From NCBI GenBank assembly GCA_011033025.1, contig WFMF01000226.1, positions 1 through 64,000 of the forward strand: DNA of 64,000 nt, written 5' to 3'. Below are positions 10,801 to 23,800 of the stretch, piece by piece; within the stretch, counting starts at the first letter, position 1, and the number at the start of each line of letters is the position of its first letter. The notes beneath the pieces were generated by a model. That model was not told the origin of the DNA. It was given only the letters and a program-made list of their open reading frames with translations, and did not search any database. The stretch is from Beroe forskalii. Its lineage: Eukaryota; Ctenophora; Nuda; Beroida; Beroidae. Both the position numbers and the translations under genes were made by a program.

Positions 10801-13800
10801 AAAAATAACTTTCCTTGGGCACTGATTCATTTTATGATCGACTATTCCAATCGAAATCTAATTGTTGTAGATGAATTCGAATCCCTATCTTCATTTCACA
10901 CCTCAGGAACCCAACCAAAGTTCGGCGTCCGTCCAATTCGACCCGAGTTTCACGGACGTAACAGCGGCTCTGATAAACTGTCTGGCTATCATTGTGCTGA
11001 GCGTTGATAAAATACCCCGTGTGGAGAGCAAACTCTTCATGGACAAGGACACCGAGGAGTAAGTCTAAGAGTCATCCAGGCCATGATTGATTTTATCATT
11101 TGAACGCTTCAACACCAGGATCCGATTAGGTTGTGAACTGGGACCGATGAGTTAAATTTGATCAAAATCTGTGAGTTTTATTTCATTTTCAGAAAACTTG
11201 TAACATTTATTCATTACATCCAGCATCACAGTTTGGTGCTTATCGCTCCACTTTCCCTTTCCAGGTTCATCAGTAGCACGGGAACACAGGATGACTGTGT
11301 GCTGAAGATAGTGAAGCGAGTAGAGGCACTGGTGGAAGTGAACATGCCGGGTCCTATGAGTTACAGATCAGTCTACAAGACGTACCAGCATCTCCTCACT
11401 CAGGAGGCGGAGAACAACACCGACCAGTTCTTGAGGGGCGAACACGATCTGTTCGAGTATCAGAAGGTGAGTGGGGAGCACAATCTGTTTGAGTGTCAGA
11501 ACTATCAGAAGGTGAGTGGGGGAACACGATCTGTTTGAGTATCAAAAGGAGAGTGGGGGAGCATGATCTGTTTGAGTGTCAGAAGGTGAGTTTGGGGAAC
11601 ACGATCTGTTTGAATATCAGAAAGTGAGTGAGGGGCAAACACGATCTGTTTCAGTATCAGAAGGTGAGTAGGGGGTCAATGGCCACGGATGATAGTGTAT
11701 TCTCAACTGAAGTTGCGTGAGACGTTAAGGTCGTTCTTGACGCCTTGCCAACCCTCTGGGGCACTAATTGACACATGCTTTCAGGCAATTGAGAAGCACA
11801 AGTCACTAACTGACGAAGTTATGAGTCTCATCGTCATCGTGCCGATGCACCTCTTCGAATTGAACTGCTCTAAAATGAACAAGGTAATTCGAAAATTGGC
11901 ATGAATGCGACCGAATGAATAAATAAAATAAATAAATAAATAAATAATCATTTTATTATAGATTAAAATCAAAGTTTCATATCGCTCTTCCTCTAAAAGA
12001 TAAAAAAAGAGATCAATTTAAAAATGTTCTTTCAAAGTTAAGGACTTAAAGATTTAAAGACAAGTTAGAGACACTTTGTAAGAAGACGAAGAAGGTGCGA
12101 AGTTAGCTGACTGGGGGAAGCAATAGCTCTACGAGCTAGCAAACGCTTACACCAGTATAACAAACGCTAACACCAGTATAACTGTATAAGCAAACGCTTA
12201 CACCAGTAAGCAAACGCTTACACCAGTAAGCAAACGCTTATGACCGATATTAGTAATTTGAAACCGTTTCTAACACATGACACATTGAATTAAATCTTCA
12301 AAAAATTGGCAGCTGACTTTGTCAAGGAAAACTACCCTGGATAGATCCACTTTTATCCCCTCGCCAATAACCCTCCGCCTCTCAGTTCCTGTGTGACCGG
12401 AGCAACATGCTGAGTAACATGATACTGCGTGACATCGTGTTCCGGTCCCGGACGGTTAACAAGAACATCTGCGAGCAGTACGACGGCATCGTGACCCGGA
12501 TCACAACCATCCCGGACAACACGGAGGAACTCGTTTCCCTGATGAAGTTCCTGGAGAAGCTGGAGTTGAAGGAACTCCTGGATCTCAAGGTAGCCTCGAC
12601 TAATTTTGCGTTTTGATGAAATGAAACTAAGCATGTGGAGAGCAGGGTTATGATGTAAACCATTTTAAGATCTTAAGATGAGCAAAAAATCAGACACCTT
12701 GTTAAAGTTTGATTGTCTTTATCCATGATTGTAGAACAAGAATCCTCTAAGGTCTATGCCATCTAGATCCTTCCGTGAAATAATCTCCTTGTTTTTAAAA
12801 CTTCCCTTTCATACCCTGCTCTCCATCAGAACCAAGCGATGCCGGCTGCAGAGAACCTCATGTTCCTGCTGGACTACGCTACCCTACCCGAGGAGGATAT
12901 CAAACTGAACGACACCACCTTCTCCTGGCCTGACAGGATACTGCCCATCATCAGCTACAGCGAAATGAGGCTCAGGAAGAAGAACGAACAGGTGCAGTGT
13001 TATGCGAAGTTATGACGTGTGGTATACTGAGGGGGTGTTCTAAATGTTGTGGGTTTAGCTGTTAGCGGTATGCCAGTAGGGCTATTAGCAAAGCACTGAA
13101 GAGAGACCCAAAACTCTTGGCTTTATATACCAGCCCTAATAAAAGAATTATGCACTAATACTCCCGTCTTTCAGGCTACAGACAATCTGTCTGGCTGGAA
13201 GAAGGAGTTTCTGGAGAGAGTGGACAAGGCTGTTGATGACACTGAAGCTTTCAAGACGAAGGACCGAATCACAGAGGCCCCTACCTATGTGGAACAGTTG
13301 CAGGAGCTGGGAGAAAGACTGGCAGCGTATGCTGTGGAGAGAGATACCATCAACAGGGAGGAGGTTTGTGTGGGCATGGTTCTCGTACAGCAGTGCTTGT
13401 TTAACCCATGCTCACTCAGCATATTTCAGGGACAGGTCTAAAATCACATTGCCAGCTCGTAAGTCACAATATGACTGAAATAGGACAACAAATAACGCCA
13501 CTAATTTATAAGTCACGTGTCTATGTCATATCACGTGACTATGCCGTATCTCGCAGGAGTTGTTGGAGATACCTGAGCCGACGCAGTACCCTCAAATAGC
13601 ACAGAGCGTGCAGCTGAAGGAGCCGTTTGACAACCTGTGGACGACTGCCGTGAGGTTCCAGGAGCGGTATGACACCTGGACCAAGGGTCCTATCCTGGGG
13701 CTCGATGCTGAGGAGGTGACAGAGGAGGTGAGCAATCTGTTGATTAGTTAATTAATGACCAATTAGTCTTCTGTAACTGAAACCTGGAAACGAATTTTTC

Positions 13801-16800
13801 GAATAATTGCAATAGAAATGCGGATCGACCTTACAGTATAATCAAAATCTAAACCCTACCTCTTAACTTTAGGTTGGTAACCTGTGGAGGACGATGTACA
13901 AGTTACTGCGTTCCTTCACCGACCTACCCGGCCCCATGAGGGTTGCTACGACAGTGAAAAACCGACTGGAGAAGTTCAAGGTTCACCTGCCTCTCCTGGC
14001 GACACTCTGTAACCCTGGCCTCAGACCTCGGCATTGGGAGAAGATGTGCGAAGCGGTGAGTTGCAAATAATAAGGGTAGCAGTTTCAATTTTCTGATACT
14101 GTACAGTTGATGATTTCAATAATAACTTTGAAAGTTTATAAATAATAAGCTAATAAGTTAATAAGTCCACTGCACCCAGGTCGGGTACGACATAACCCCT
14201 ACTGAGGAAACACCTCTAGCTGAAACTTTGAGTTACGGTCTGGAGAAGCACATAGATCAGTTGGAGGAGATATCCGGTATAGCCAGCAAGGAGTACGGTC
14301 TGGAGAAGGCCATGCAGAAGATGAAGGCAGAGTGGGCTGATGTCTCCTTCGGGTTCATACCTTACAGAGATACAGGTCAGGAGATGCAGTGTTAATCAAT
14401 GTAATGATTGGATTCTGTTGTTCAGCTTGGCGAAAGCTATAAAGCAAGATCCATCCATCTAAAAATTCATAACTCTAAACCCCGCTCAGGTGTGTCTATT
14501 CTGTCCTCTGTTGAAGACATCCAGATGCTCCTGGACGATCACATCGTGAAGGTCCAGACCATGAGGTCCTCCCCCTTCATCGGACCGTTTGAGTCGGAGT
14601 TCAAGGTATGGGAAGCCAAGCTGCAGTCCATGCAGGATATCATAGACGAGTGGCTCAAGGTTCAAGCCACCTGGCTCTACCTGGAACCCATCTTCTCTAG
14701 TGAGGACATCATGCAGCAGATGCCTGAGGAAGGTTTGAAGAACATTCCCATCGTACTTGCCCATTGAAGTCTTTTCCAACGTTAACCAAAATATTCATAT
14801 TATTATGAACATAACGTATCACGATATCCTGTTTCCAATACGATATCTGAATTCGAGTAATTTCGCTATTTAAACAGGTAAGAAGTTTACGATTGTGGAC
14901 GGTTATTGGAAGGACATCATGAGTGAAGCCATTGTTGACACCAAAGCCCTCGTGGTAACGAACATCAATAACATGTTCACCAAGCTCCAGCAGTCCAATG
15001 CGTACCTGGACGATATCCAGAAGGGGCTCAATAACTACCTTGAGAAGAAACGTCTATTCTTCCCTCGGTACGTTGCTGACTCAGACTTGATTCGAATCTT
15101 TGATAGTTTGATAGAGTATTCCTGACGTATGCAGCAGTTCCAAAGAAAATCATGTTCATATTGTGTTATGAGAATGCCGCTGTTTGATTATGAATTTTGA
15201 CAAGGAGAAGATACAAGAATTTGACGATTACAATTAGAAAATTAAATAAGTCTGTCAATCTCCATGGTGACAGAATTTAGATGTTAAGATGTTAGTAAGT
15301 CAGGCAAACATTCATATTGAGGCCAGCCACCGCAATTCTAAGATGCCACCATACGAAGTTCCTTCTTCTCGAAAAAAATACGAACCATCTGCACTCAGTG
15401 AAGATTAACCGGCAAAGTCAAATGAACATAATTTTTTGCAAGGTTGTACCACTTCAAAATGTACTTCAAAATAAGCGCTGAAAGTTTAGGTCAACTGTTC
15501 AACTGAGGAGACCGGCCAATTTCATTTTCTCTGATCCTGGCAATTAATATTTCTCCTCCTATCTCAGGTTCTTCTTCTTGTCCAATGATGAGTTGTTGGA
15601 GATCTTGTCAGAGACCAAAGACCCCCTCCGAGTACAACCTCATCTCAAAAAGTGTTTTGAAGGTGAATTGCCTTTTTCGTTGACTGGGGAAAAAGTAGAA
15701 GTTATGAAAACGTTATAATTACGCCAATAGGAAGCCCTATACCTATATCTCTATATCTATTGCTCGGGAATTGATTTGTCGCTTCTAATCATTTTTCAGT
15801 TTTCACCTCATTATAAACCCTGGATTAACTTATGGCGCTTTCTAACATTCGCTTGATAATGATACTCCCTCTCTTCAGGTATCGCTAAGCTGGAATTCAC
15901 AGAAAAGAAGGAAATTGTGGGTATGATCAGTAGCGAGGCTGAGACTGTTCCCTTCGACACTACCATCGTTCCTGCTGATGCCAAGGGCATGGTTGAGAAA
16001 TGGCTTATTCAGGTACAGTGTGACATAAAACATTGCCTCACTTTTCTGAGGAAAATACTGTATTTTAGTATATTGGAATGTGAAGGATGTTAATTGGAAA
16101 ATAGAAGATGTTTGAATACCAATCATCCCGTGAAATTACTCAATTCAATTAGTGAGTAAGTGTATAAATTTGTGTATAAAATAAGAATTCTCGAAATACC
16201 GTGTAACATAGCCAGTATGCTAGCTTGGCGGTAGTTTATAGAAATTCTGGGTCATGAAATTTCGGTTTAGGAGTGTCTCAGAGCTCAGTACTTACTACTT
16301 TACTACTTAGCATGTTTACATCCCGATATTATCATCTTGGCAATCATAACCTGGTGATTGTGTTCTGACGTTAAGTTTCAGCCAATTTAGAGCCTGAAGA
16401 GCTGGTTAAAATCATAGTATCATGGCCAATGGTCACAGAAATAGAAACTATGAACTACATTCTATATTGATACTGTTATCCCGAAATCTATAATATGCAT
16501 TTGAATATCAAAGATTTATACGCGCGTGAGTGTGTGCTATTCAATTGCTTGTCATATGATCATTGGACTTTACATGCTAAGTAAGCCACTAGCTGGCTTT
16601 CCAACTTGCCTGATGCTAAGTTTCCGATTAGAAACGTCTCTTATATAAACTCATAAAATCGCACTTCACCGTTACTTTTGTAATTTCCATTGCTTGATAG
16701 TGAGTGGAGTAGAGATGTGGGAAGAGTGTTTCGAGTAGCAAGCATGCCGTTCAGTGGCCCACGTTTAAACACCCTCTTATTTGCGTTGGAATATTACATA

Positions 16801-17833
16801 TGCTATAGGAACGAGTGGTATTTAACAATGACTAGATTTGAATGGGAGTGTTTGATAGGAGGATGAGGCATTTGGAACAGTGAACACAGGGCCGTATGAC
16901 ATATCTTTACCTACGTCTTACCACCTTGTCTTTTCTTCGTACTTATACGTGGCTATTCTCTCAGTGCCACCAAACGCAAAATAATATCAAGTGTTCAGAC
17001 TGATTCGGCACAAAACTTGTTTTCTGAACATCCCTGAATTGTTCAGAGTACAGCACTTCTGTTCCATTATGGGATACTTTCCGCAGGGCGAGGGTTTAAA
17101 CCAATAGGGACCCGATCAGGCAAGTTTCTTTGTATTCTAGACACCGATTAAAACGTCGGAAGGTTATAAAGTTATAAATTAAAGTCGTAATAAAACACGA
17201 CAAACAATGGCACTATTACAGGTCCGTGACGTGATGAGGTCCTCCCTGATTAACATTATCAAGGAGAGCGTGGAGGCGTACAAGACAGCGCCCAGGAAGG
17301 AGTGGGTCATTGATTGGCCTGGTCAGGTCGTCCTGGCAGGCTCCCAGATCTACTGGACAGCAGAGGTCGAAGAGGTGAGATAGAACAAGTTAGCTGCTCT
17401 AAGCGACCAGTTGTAATTGTAAAGGTTAATGAAACTTTGGACCATAAATCGCCATAATACCAGATACTAATTAATATACTTACCTCTAAAATGACTTAAT
17501 TAATTCCCGCCATTTCTCTCTCTATCCAACCTCCGCAGGCTATCACGAAGGAGAACGGCCTCAAGGACTACCTGCTGAAGTGTAACCACCAAATTAACGA
17601 GATAGTAGAGTTGGTGCGGGGGGAGCTGAGTAAGGGTGCGCGTGTGACGCTCAGCGCGCTCACCACTATAGACGTGCACGCGCGGGATGTCGTGGAGGAA
17701 CTCTCCCAAAACACGGACCTCAAGGATATCAACGACTTCGACTGGATCGCCCAGCTGAGATACTACACTAACGGCGATATGGTGGACGTCAAGATGATAA
17801 CTACAACTGTCATGTACGGAAATGAGTACCTGG
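7814..17833 (+). CDS. Dynein exons 1-23: N-terminal tail and linker
   Basis: Exons: 7814-7930, 8249-8337, 8777-9088, 9302-9419, 9575-9700, 10017-10209, 10319-10452, 10590-10784, 10907-11058, 11265-11466, 11785-11883, 12386-12589, 12830-12991, 13175-13363, 13557-13727, 13873-14055, 14180-14375, 14490-14732, 14878-15067, 15568-15662, 15879-16012, 17222-17374, 17539-17833. Exon 1 encodes [13 protein letters not shown] at the start. Exon 4 has [14 protein letters not shown], resembling the conserved tail block of this family. Exons 17-23 cover the linker that swings across the motor ring during the power stroke (for example the block reading [19 protein letters not shown]). Exon 2 is the least certain: its acceptor at 8248 is weak and was chosen because only that start keeps the frame from exon 1 to exon 3. 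Introns are mostly 100-500 bp; the longest here is 16013-17221 and contains nothing I recognise. Confidence 0.9.
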
Positions 17834-20800
17834 GTTAGTATTGTTACGTACGGCAATGAGTATTTTGCTGCAAAGTTTTGTTTCGTGTTTATCAGATTGA
17901 TAAATTGTGTTTCTCAACGCAAACCCATATTAGATAGCTTAATGGGTGACTCAACTAAAGATTTGTCTACTTTTTCATGTTTTCATTTGCCTAGAACTTG
18001 AATTCCGTTACATCCTGATCTTGTCCCGCCACGTGTCTGTTACCCCATTACGTTAAACACACAGCTCACATACACGTTATAGCTTTATAATTTTATAATA
18101 ATGTAAGTTCTAGAGTATTGGGGATGATGTGTTGAAATAACCCTATTGTACAGGTAACAGTGGCAGGTTGGTCATTACGCCCCTCACTGACAGATGTTAC
18201 CGTACTCTGATGGGAGCTCTGCTGCTTCACTTGGGAGGTGCTCCTGAGGGTCCTGCTGGAACAGGTTAGTCGCACTGAGGGTCCTGCTGGAACAGGTTAG
18301 TCGGAGGGGTGCTCCTGAGGGTCCTGCTGGAACAGGTTAGTCGGAGGGGTGCTCCTGAGGGTCCTGCTGGAACAGGTTAGTCGGAGATGTGCTCCTGAGG
18401 GTCCTGCTGGAACAGGTTAGTCGGAGATGTGCTCCTGAGGGTCCTGCTGGAACAGGTTAGTCGGAGATGTGCTCCTGAGGGTCCTGCTGGAACAGGTTAG
18501 TCGCAGAGAGCACCGATCCTTATTACCACCCTGGATCCCTGAAAAAGGGATTCCGAAAGCACGGAATCACGCTTGAACATCTGAGCTCATGTCCTGGATT
18601 CGGATTTTCGGGATACCAGGGGTAATAGGTTGGCTTTGGGATCCCGTCCCGAATGCTCAATTTTGGAAGAAGTTCTTATATAGGTCAATAATTTCCCCAG
18701 ATTCCATTGGATGATAGGTTATATTACTGTATTACTCTCTTCAGGTAAAACTGAGACGTGCAAGGATTTAGCTAAAGCTGTAGCTAAACAGTGCGTGGTG
18801 TTCAACTGTTCTGATGGTCTGGATTTCAAAGCTATGAGCAAGTTCTTCAAGGGTCTAGCACAGGCGGGTGTAAATGGAGCTTGCTGGACTGGGTAGTGGT
18901 TACAGTACAGGGCTGGTCAGTCTGTAGTTATGTTGCTTCAGAAACAGCTCAGACCGTAGGCTTACTCAAACATCACGGGCCCAACTCTCGCCCTTCCTAC
19001 AGATTCACCTGAATCTGTGTGCAGCAGTGTGTGGGTGTGTTGCACTGTGTTTGTGGATGTGATTGTGTCAGGTTTGCGTCAATGTGAGTGTGATGTATAC
19101 CCTATAAAGTACGTGTGGCGTTTGTTAGCTCTAAGTGTGCTGTATGTGGTGTGTGTATTAGAGCTTCTAAACTCTTAATAAACTGTTGTTGGTGCTCTGT
19201 TGCTATGTGTCCTGTATGTAATATTAGCATGCGACACGGCAAATTGGTATCATGTATCTATGATAAGTCATATAATAAGACTCATAACTCAGTGCACGTA
19301 AAACCCTTTACGAGGCTGGAAGTACATGCGTAGTACAAGAAAACAGACGGTTCGATCATCAACGTCATTCGTTTACCATTCTAGAACATGGTAATGATGT
19401 TTCTATCAACCGTCTATCAGAACTGTCGACTTTCATATTCGGAAATGAAATTGCTGCATCTTATTTGCTAGACACGGTGCTCCGATGCAAAGTTAATTTT
19501 GATGCTTCTTTCAATCATTGATCATTTAATAAACTCTCTACAAGGAATCACCGTTGAACACCATTTTCAAGGGTTTGAGCCCAATAACCATCGCCCATAA
19601 CCCCTAATTTGCAACTTTTCGTAGAATAAAAATAAGCTCTAATGACTGCTTGTCCTCTGAACCGAGACCCTGTTAAGTTAGTCCCCCACCTTTCGAAATG
19701 GGAGCTTTACAATATAATACATACAGAACAATGCATGTCCTCAAAATGCGACTTTTGCGAAAATGAGAGAATGAGTGTCGCTACTGAATTAAGCTAATGA
19801 GTTAAGCTAATGAGTTAAGCTAATGAGTTAAGCTAATTGAGTGTTTCTTCTCTGCAGGCTGGTGCGTGGGCGTGTTTCGATGAGTTCAACAGGATTGAGT
19901 TGGAGGTGTTGTCTGTGGTAGCTCAACAGATCCTCAGTATCCAGCGAGCTATTCAGATGAAGCAGAAGAAATTCCTCTTCGAGGGTTAGTGGTTGGGATA
20001 TAATAATTGCAGGATATTTGACTGTAATAAGCATGAAGTTCAATCAAGACATAACATTCTCAAAGGAAAATTGCTCGTTGCATCTTAAGATATGATTTCC
20101 CTCTCCGTATTTCCCCAGGGACTGAGCTGACACTGGAGCCATCTTGTGCCATCTTCATTACCATGAACCCCGGATACGCTGGGAGGTCCGAACTCCCGGA
20201 TAACCTCAAAGTCCTCTTCAGGTTTGCCATTTGTAACAAATTTATGGAGATAACGATGAGTCAAATCAAAGCTTTTACATGATCTGGAAATCTGGAGTAT
20301 GAAGTATCCCAATTTCCAATACTAGGAATGGTACAATCATCCACACCTTCACTACAACCATTCCCTCTCCCCGGCAGGACAGTGGCTATGATGGTACCGG
20401 ACTATGCCCTCATCGGAGAGATCGTCCTCTACTCCATGGGTTTCGTGGATGCCCGAGCTCTGGCTCACAAGATCGTGGCTGTGTACAAGCTGTGTTCTGA
20501 GCAGCTTTCCTCACAGCATCACTACGATTACGGGATGAGGGCTGTCAAGAGTGTACTGACAGCTGCTGGAAACCTAAAACTCAAGTTCCCTGACGTTAGT
20601 TTTAGAGAAGCTATACTTCCTTGAAATGTTCGAAATCTTCGAAAATACGCCTTTGATTATCCCCGTTTTTCGTCTAAAACACGATACTTATTTCGGCGAA
20701 TTTTATTGTTTTCCGGTTTGCTAAAATCTAACAAATTAGGATCAGGTAACTGAGGACATCATCATGTTACGATCCATCAGTGATGTAAATCTACCCAAGT

Positions 20801-23800
20801 TCTTGGCTCACGATCTGCCACTATTCGCTGGTATCTTGTCAGGTAAATACTAAATATATGAACCATAGAAGGAATTGACTTGGAGGGTGTGCTTGGTTGA
20901 TACAAAGGGTGCGATGACAGAGCGTATGTGTTTGCTAGTTGATCGATAGGTCGGTAGATTGTCCAATTGCTAAGTTTATCAGGTATTTCAATACTTCACA
21001 TTCGACTGTTTTGATACTTTGAAATATACTTTCTCATTATTTTTCAGATTTGTTCCCTGGAATTACCCTTCCACAACCTGACTACAAGGTCCTTCTGGAG
21101 AGTCTACACATCAGTTTAGCTAACCTGAAGCTCCAACCTAATCCCTGGTTCATTGACAAGATCATCCAGGTATCCTGCAAATCCCAACTCACCAGTCAAC
21201 TCACCAGTCAACTCACCAGTCAACTCACCAGTCAACTCACCAGTCAACTCAATAGTTCCCAGCAGCAGCTATTTGATGTCATCACAGCTTCACAACATCA
21301 CAGCTTCACATCATCACAGCTTCACATCATCATAGCTTTTCAAGGCTTTCACGCATCGTAGAACCTTCAGGCTAAGGTCAGTTGTTATGATAACTTCGAA
21401 GTAGAGTTCGAAAAGCACCTTTCATGCCCCCGACAAGCCTTCTGAGCCGGTACTCAATTCTTTTCAGAGCTAGCTAGTACTTTGGAATTCAACCTTTCAG
21501 TTTTGGTTTCTTTGTTTTGTTAAATCGTTAGTTGAACAGATGCTATGTCAGTGATGGCATAGACGGTTTGTATTATCATGGACGCTAACTAAACATCTGT
21601 TCTTGTCCATACTTTCGGCATTCATAGTTTCCTGACTTTAAGGCCATTGTACGTAAGCGTTATGCTATGATGATTTGATATTGAGTTAGAGATTGTAGGT
21701 CCAGTCCCCGGCCAAATTATTCACAACTTCCCTTATAATCCCCTCATTCCATAATGAAGGACTCTGCTCCATACTGCAGATATTCAGTTGCAACTCTTTA
21801 ATATTGAACAATACTTGATATGGCGAATAAGCGAATAAAGCTGCAGTGAGTCTACAATACCCTAGGTATACCCCCTCCCTCCCTCTCACAGATATACGAG
21901 ATGATGTTGGTTCGTCACGGGTTCATGATAGTCGGTGCCACGATGGCTGGCAAAACATCCGCCTACGAAGCTCTAGCTGGAGCTATCTGTGATCTCAATG
22001 CCAAAGGGCTCATGGATGAGGAAAAGGTCATCTTCAAAGTCATCAATCCTAAAGCTGTGACGTTAGGTATGTTTCAAGAAACGTTTCAAGGAAAATTGGA
22101 TACTTTTCGTCGACAACAATTGTGAGAAATGGACATTTTATCATGGAAGAATGAATCCTTTGATTTAGTTTCACTATATCATATTATCTAAAATTTTGTT
22201 TAGGTCAGCTGTACGGAAGTTTCGATCCCGTGTCCCATGAGTGGACTGATGGAGTCTTGGCTGTGTCCTTCAGAAAACAAGCCAGTTCTCAGCTCAATGA
22301 CAGACAATGGCTCATATTCGATGGTCCTGTTGATGCTATCTGGATTGAGAACATGAACACTGTGCTAGGTAAGTAGATACAGCATCTGAGATTTTTAACA
22401 GATTCTCAAAGATGTCGTTCTCTTCAGAGATGTCTCATGCTCTTACTAATCTCTCTCAGCAATTATGCAACTCACTATCGTAATTGTGGCACATTCTATA
22501 CCTTATCTGCTCCTTAACCCCATATCTCTTTCCCCAGACGATAACAGGAAGCTTTGTCTGATGTCCGGTGAGATTATTCAGATGCACCACAATCAGAACC
22601 TTATCTTCGAGCCGGCTGACTTGGAAGCCGCCTCCCCCGCCACTGTCAGCCGCTGCGGTATGATCTACATGGAGCCGTCCCAGCTGGGAATCAAGCCACT
22701 CATAGCCAGCTGGCTGCAGCACAAGGTGCCCAATGGGTGCTCTGAGGCTCAGAGAACCATGCTGGAAAACCTGATCAACTGGCTCGTTCCCCCGGTGCTC
22801 GACTATGTGCAGTAAGTGTTTGTTATGTTTTGTTATGTGTGTTGGAGAAGATTCTTGAAAAACGTCGGCTACTGCAGTGGCACACATCACGCTGTTTTCA
22901 TCGATTTCTGATTAACATGCAAGTTGTGTTAACATGATCAAGTTGGAGCCTTGTGACAAAACAAATGCTTCTGTAACCACAAATAGAATGCTTATCAATG
23001 AGTCAAGTGTAAACTTGAAAAGCAACAGTTGTTAATATTTAATTAGTTACAACGCTTAATCGTGGATAGACTGAATGGGTTTTCGCAGTAGAAACAATAA
23101 TGAATAACAGTTAGACTATCGAAGTTATCTCAACTACTATAAGGAGGCAAATGTATTTACAAATAAAAAACATAATTCACTGCTAAATTCCACTTTCGAT
23201 ACCTCATTAATCCACCCATGCCCTACTCACTTCACCTCCTACTTCAGGCGTAACGGTCGCTTCTTCCTGACGATGTCTGACTCGCACATCACGAGTGCGA
23301 TCCTCAAACTCTACGAGTGTTTCATCACCGAGTTCTGGGTGGATGAGAGTGATTCCAAGATCAGACTGAGATCCAGTGAGGATGACGATACCCCCAACGA
23401 GATGCACTCCGATAAGTTCTCACAACGACTGCTCATGTTGTTCCAGTTCGCCATGGTTTGGGCTGCAGGTTTGTGAGGACTGGATTTAGTAGCTCATCAA
23501 ACTTCCTGCCTCTTCCCGCTGTGTTTGAATGGTTGATTATTGACAGACGTTTCATTGACACTGGTCAAACACATGCTTGAAACCATATTGACAGCAATTT
23601 TACCAGAACTAATAGAGTAATAGGTACACCATTTTGACACACCATTTCAGTCAGTTTGCACAATTCTGGCTCTACTCTCCTTATCATATTTCATTTAAAT
23701 GCAGATTTGTCGTTATAGTATCATAACCATGTTGTACTGATCAGGATCCATCCTAAAGAACGAAAGCCGCCCTGGTTTCGATGATTTCTTCAGAACACTT

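Noticed and set aside
18229..18503. CRISPR-like array
   Set aside because: Repeats are contiguous without unique spacers, copy an exon end, and lie in an animal gene.
18864..18898. Exon 25 reading on as [11 protein letters not shown] to a stop
   Set aside because: The conserved continuation [13 protein letters not shown] is in the next exon; the read-through is intronic.
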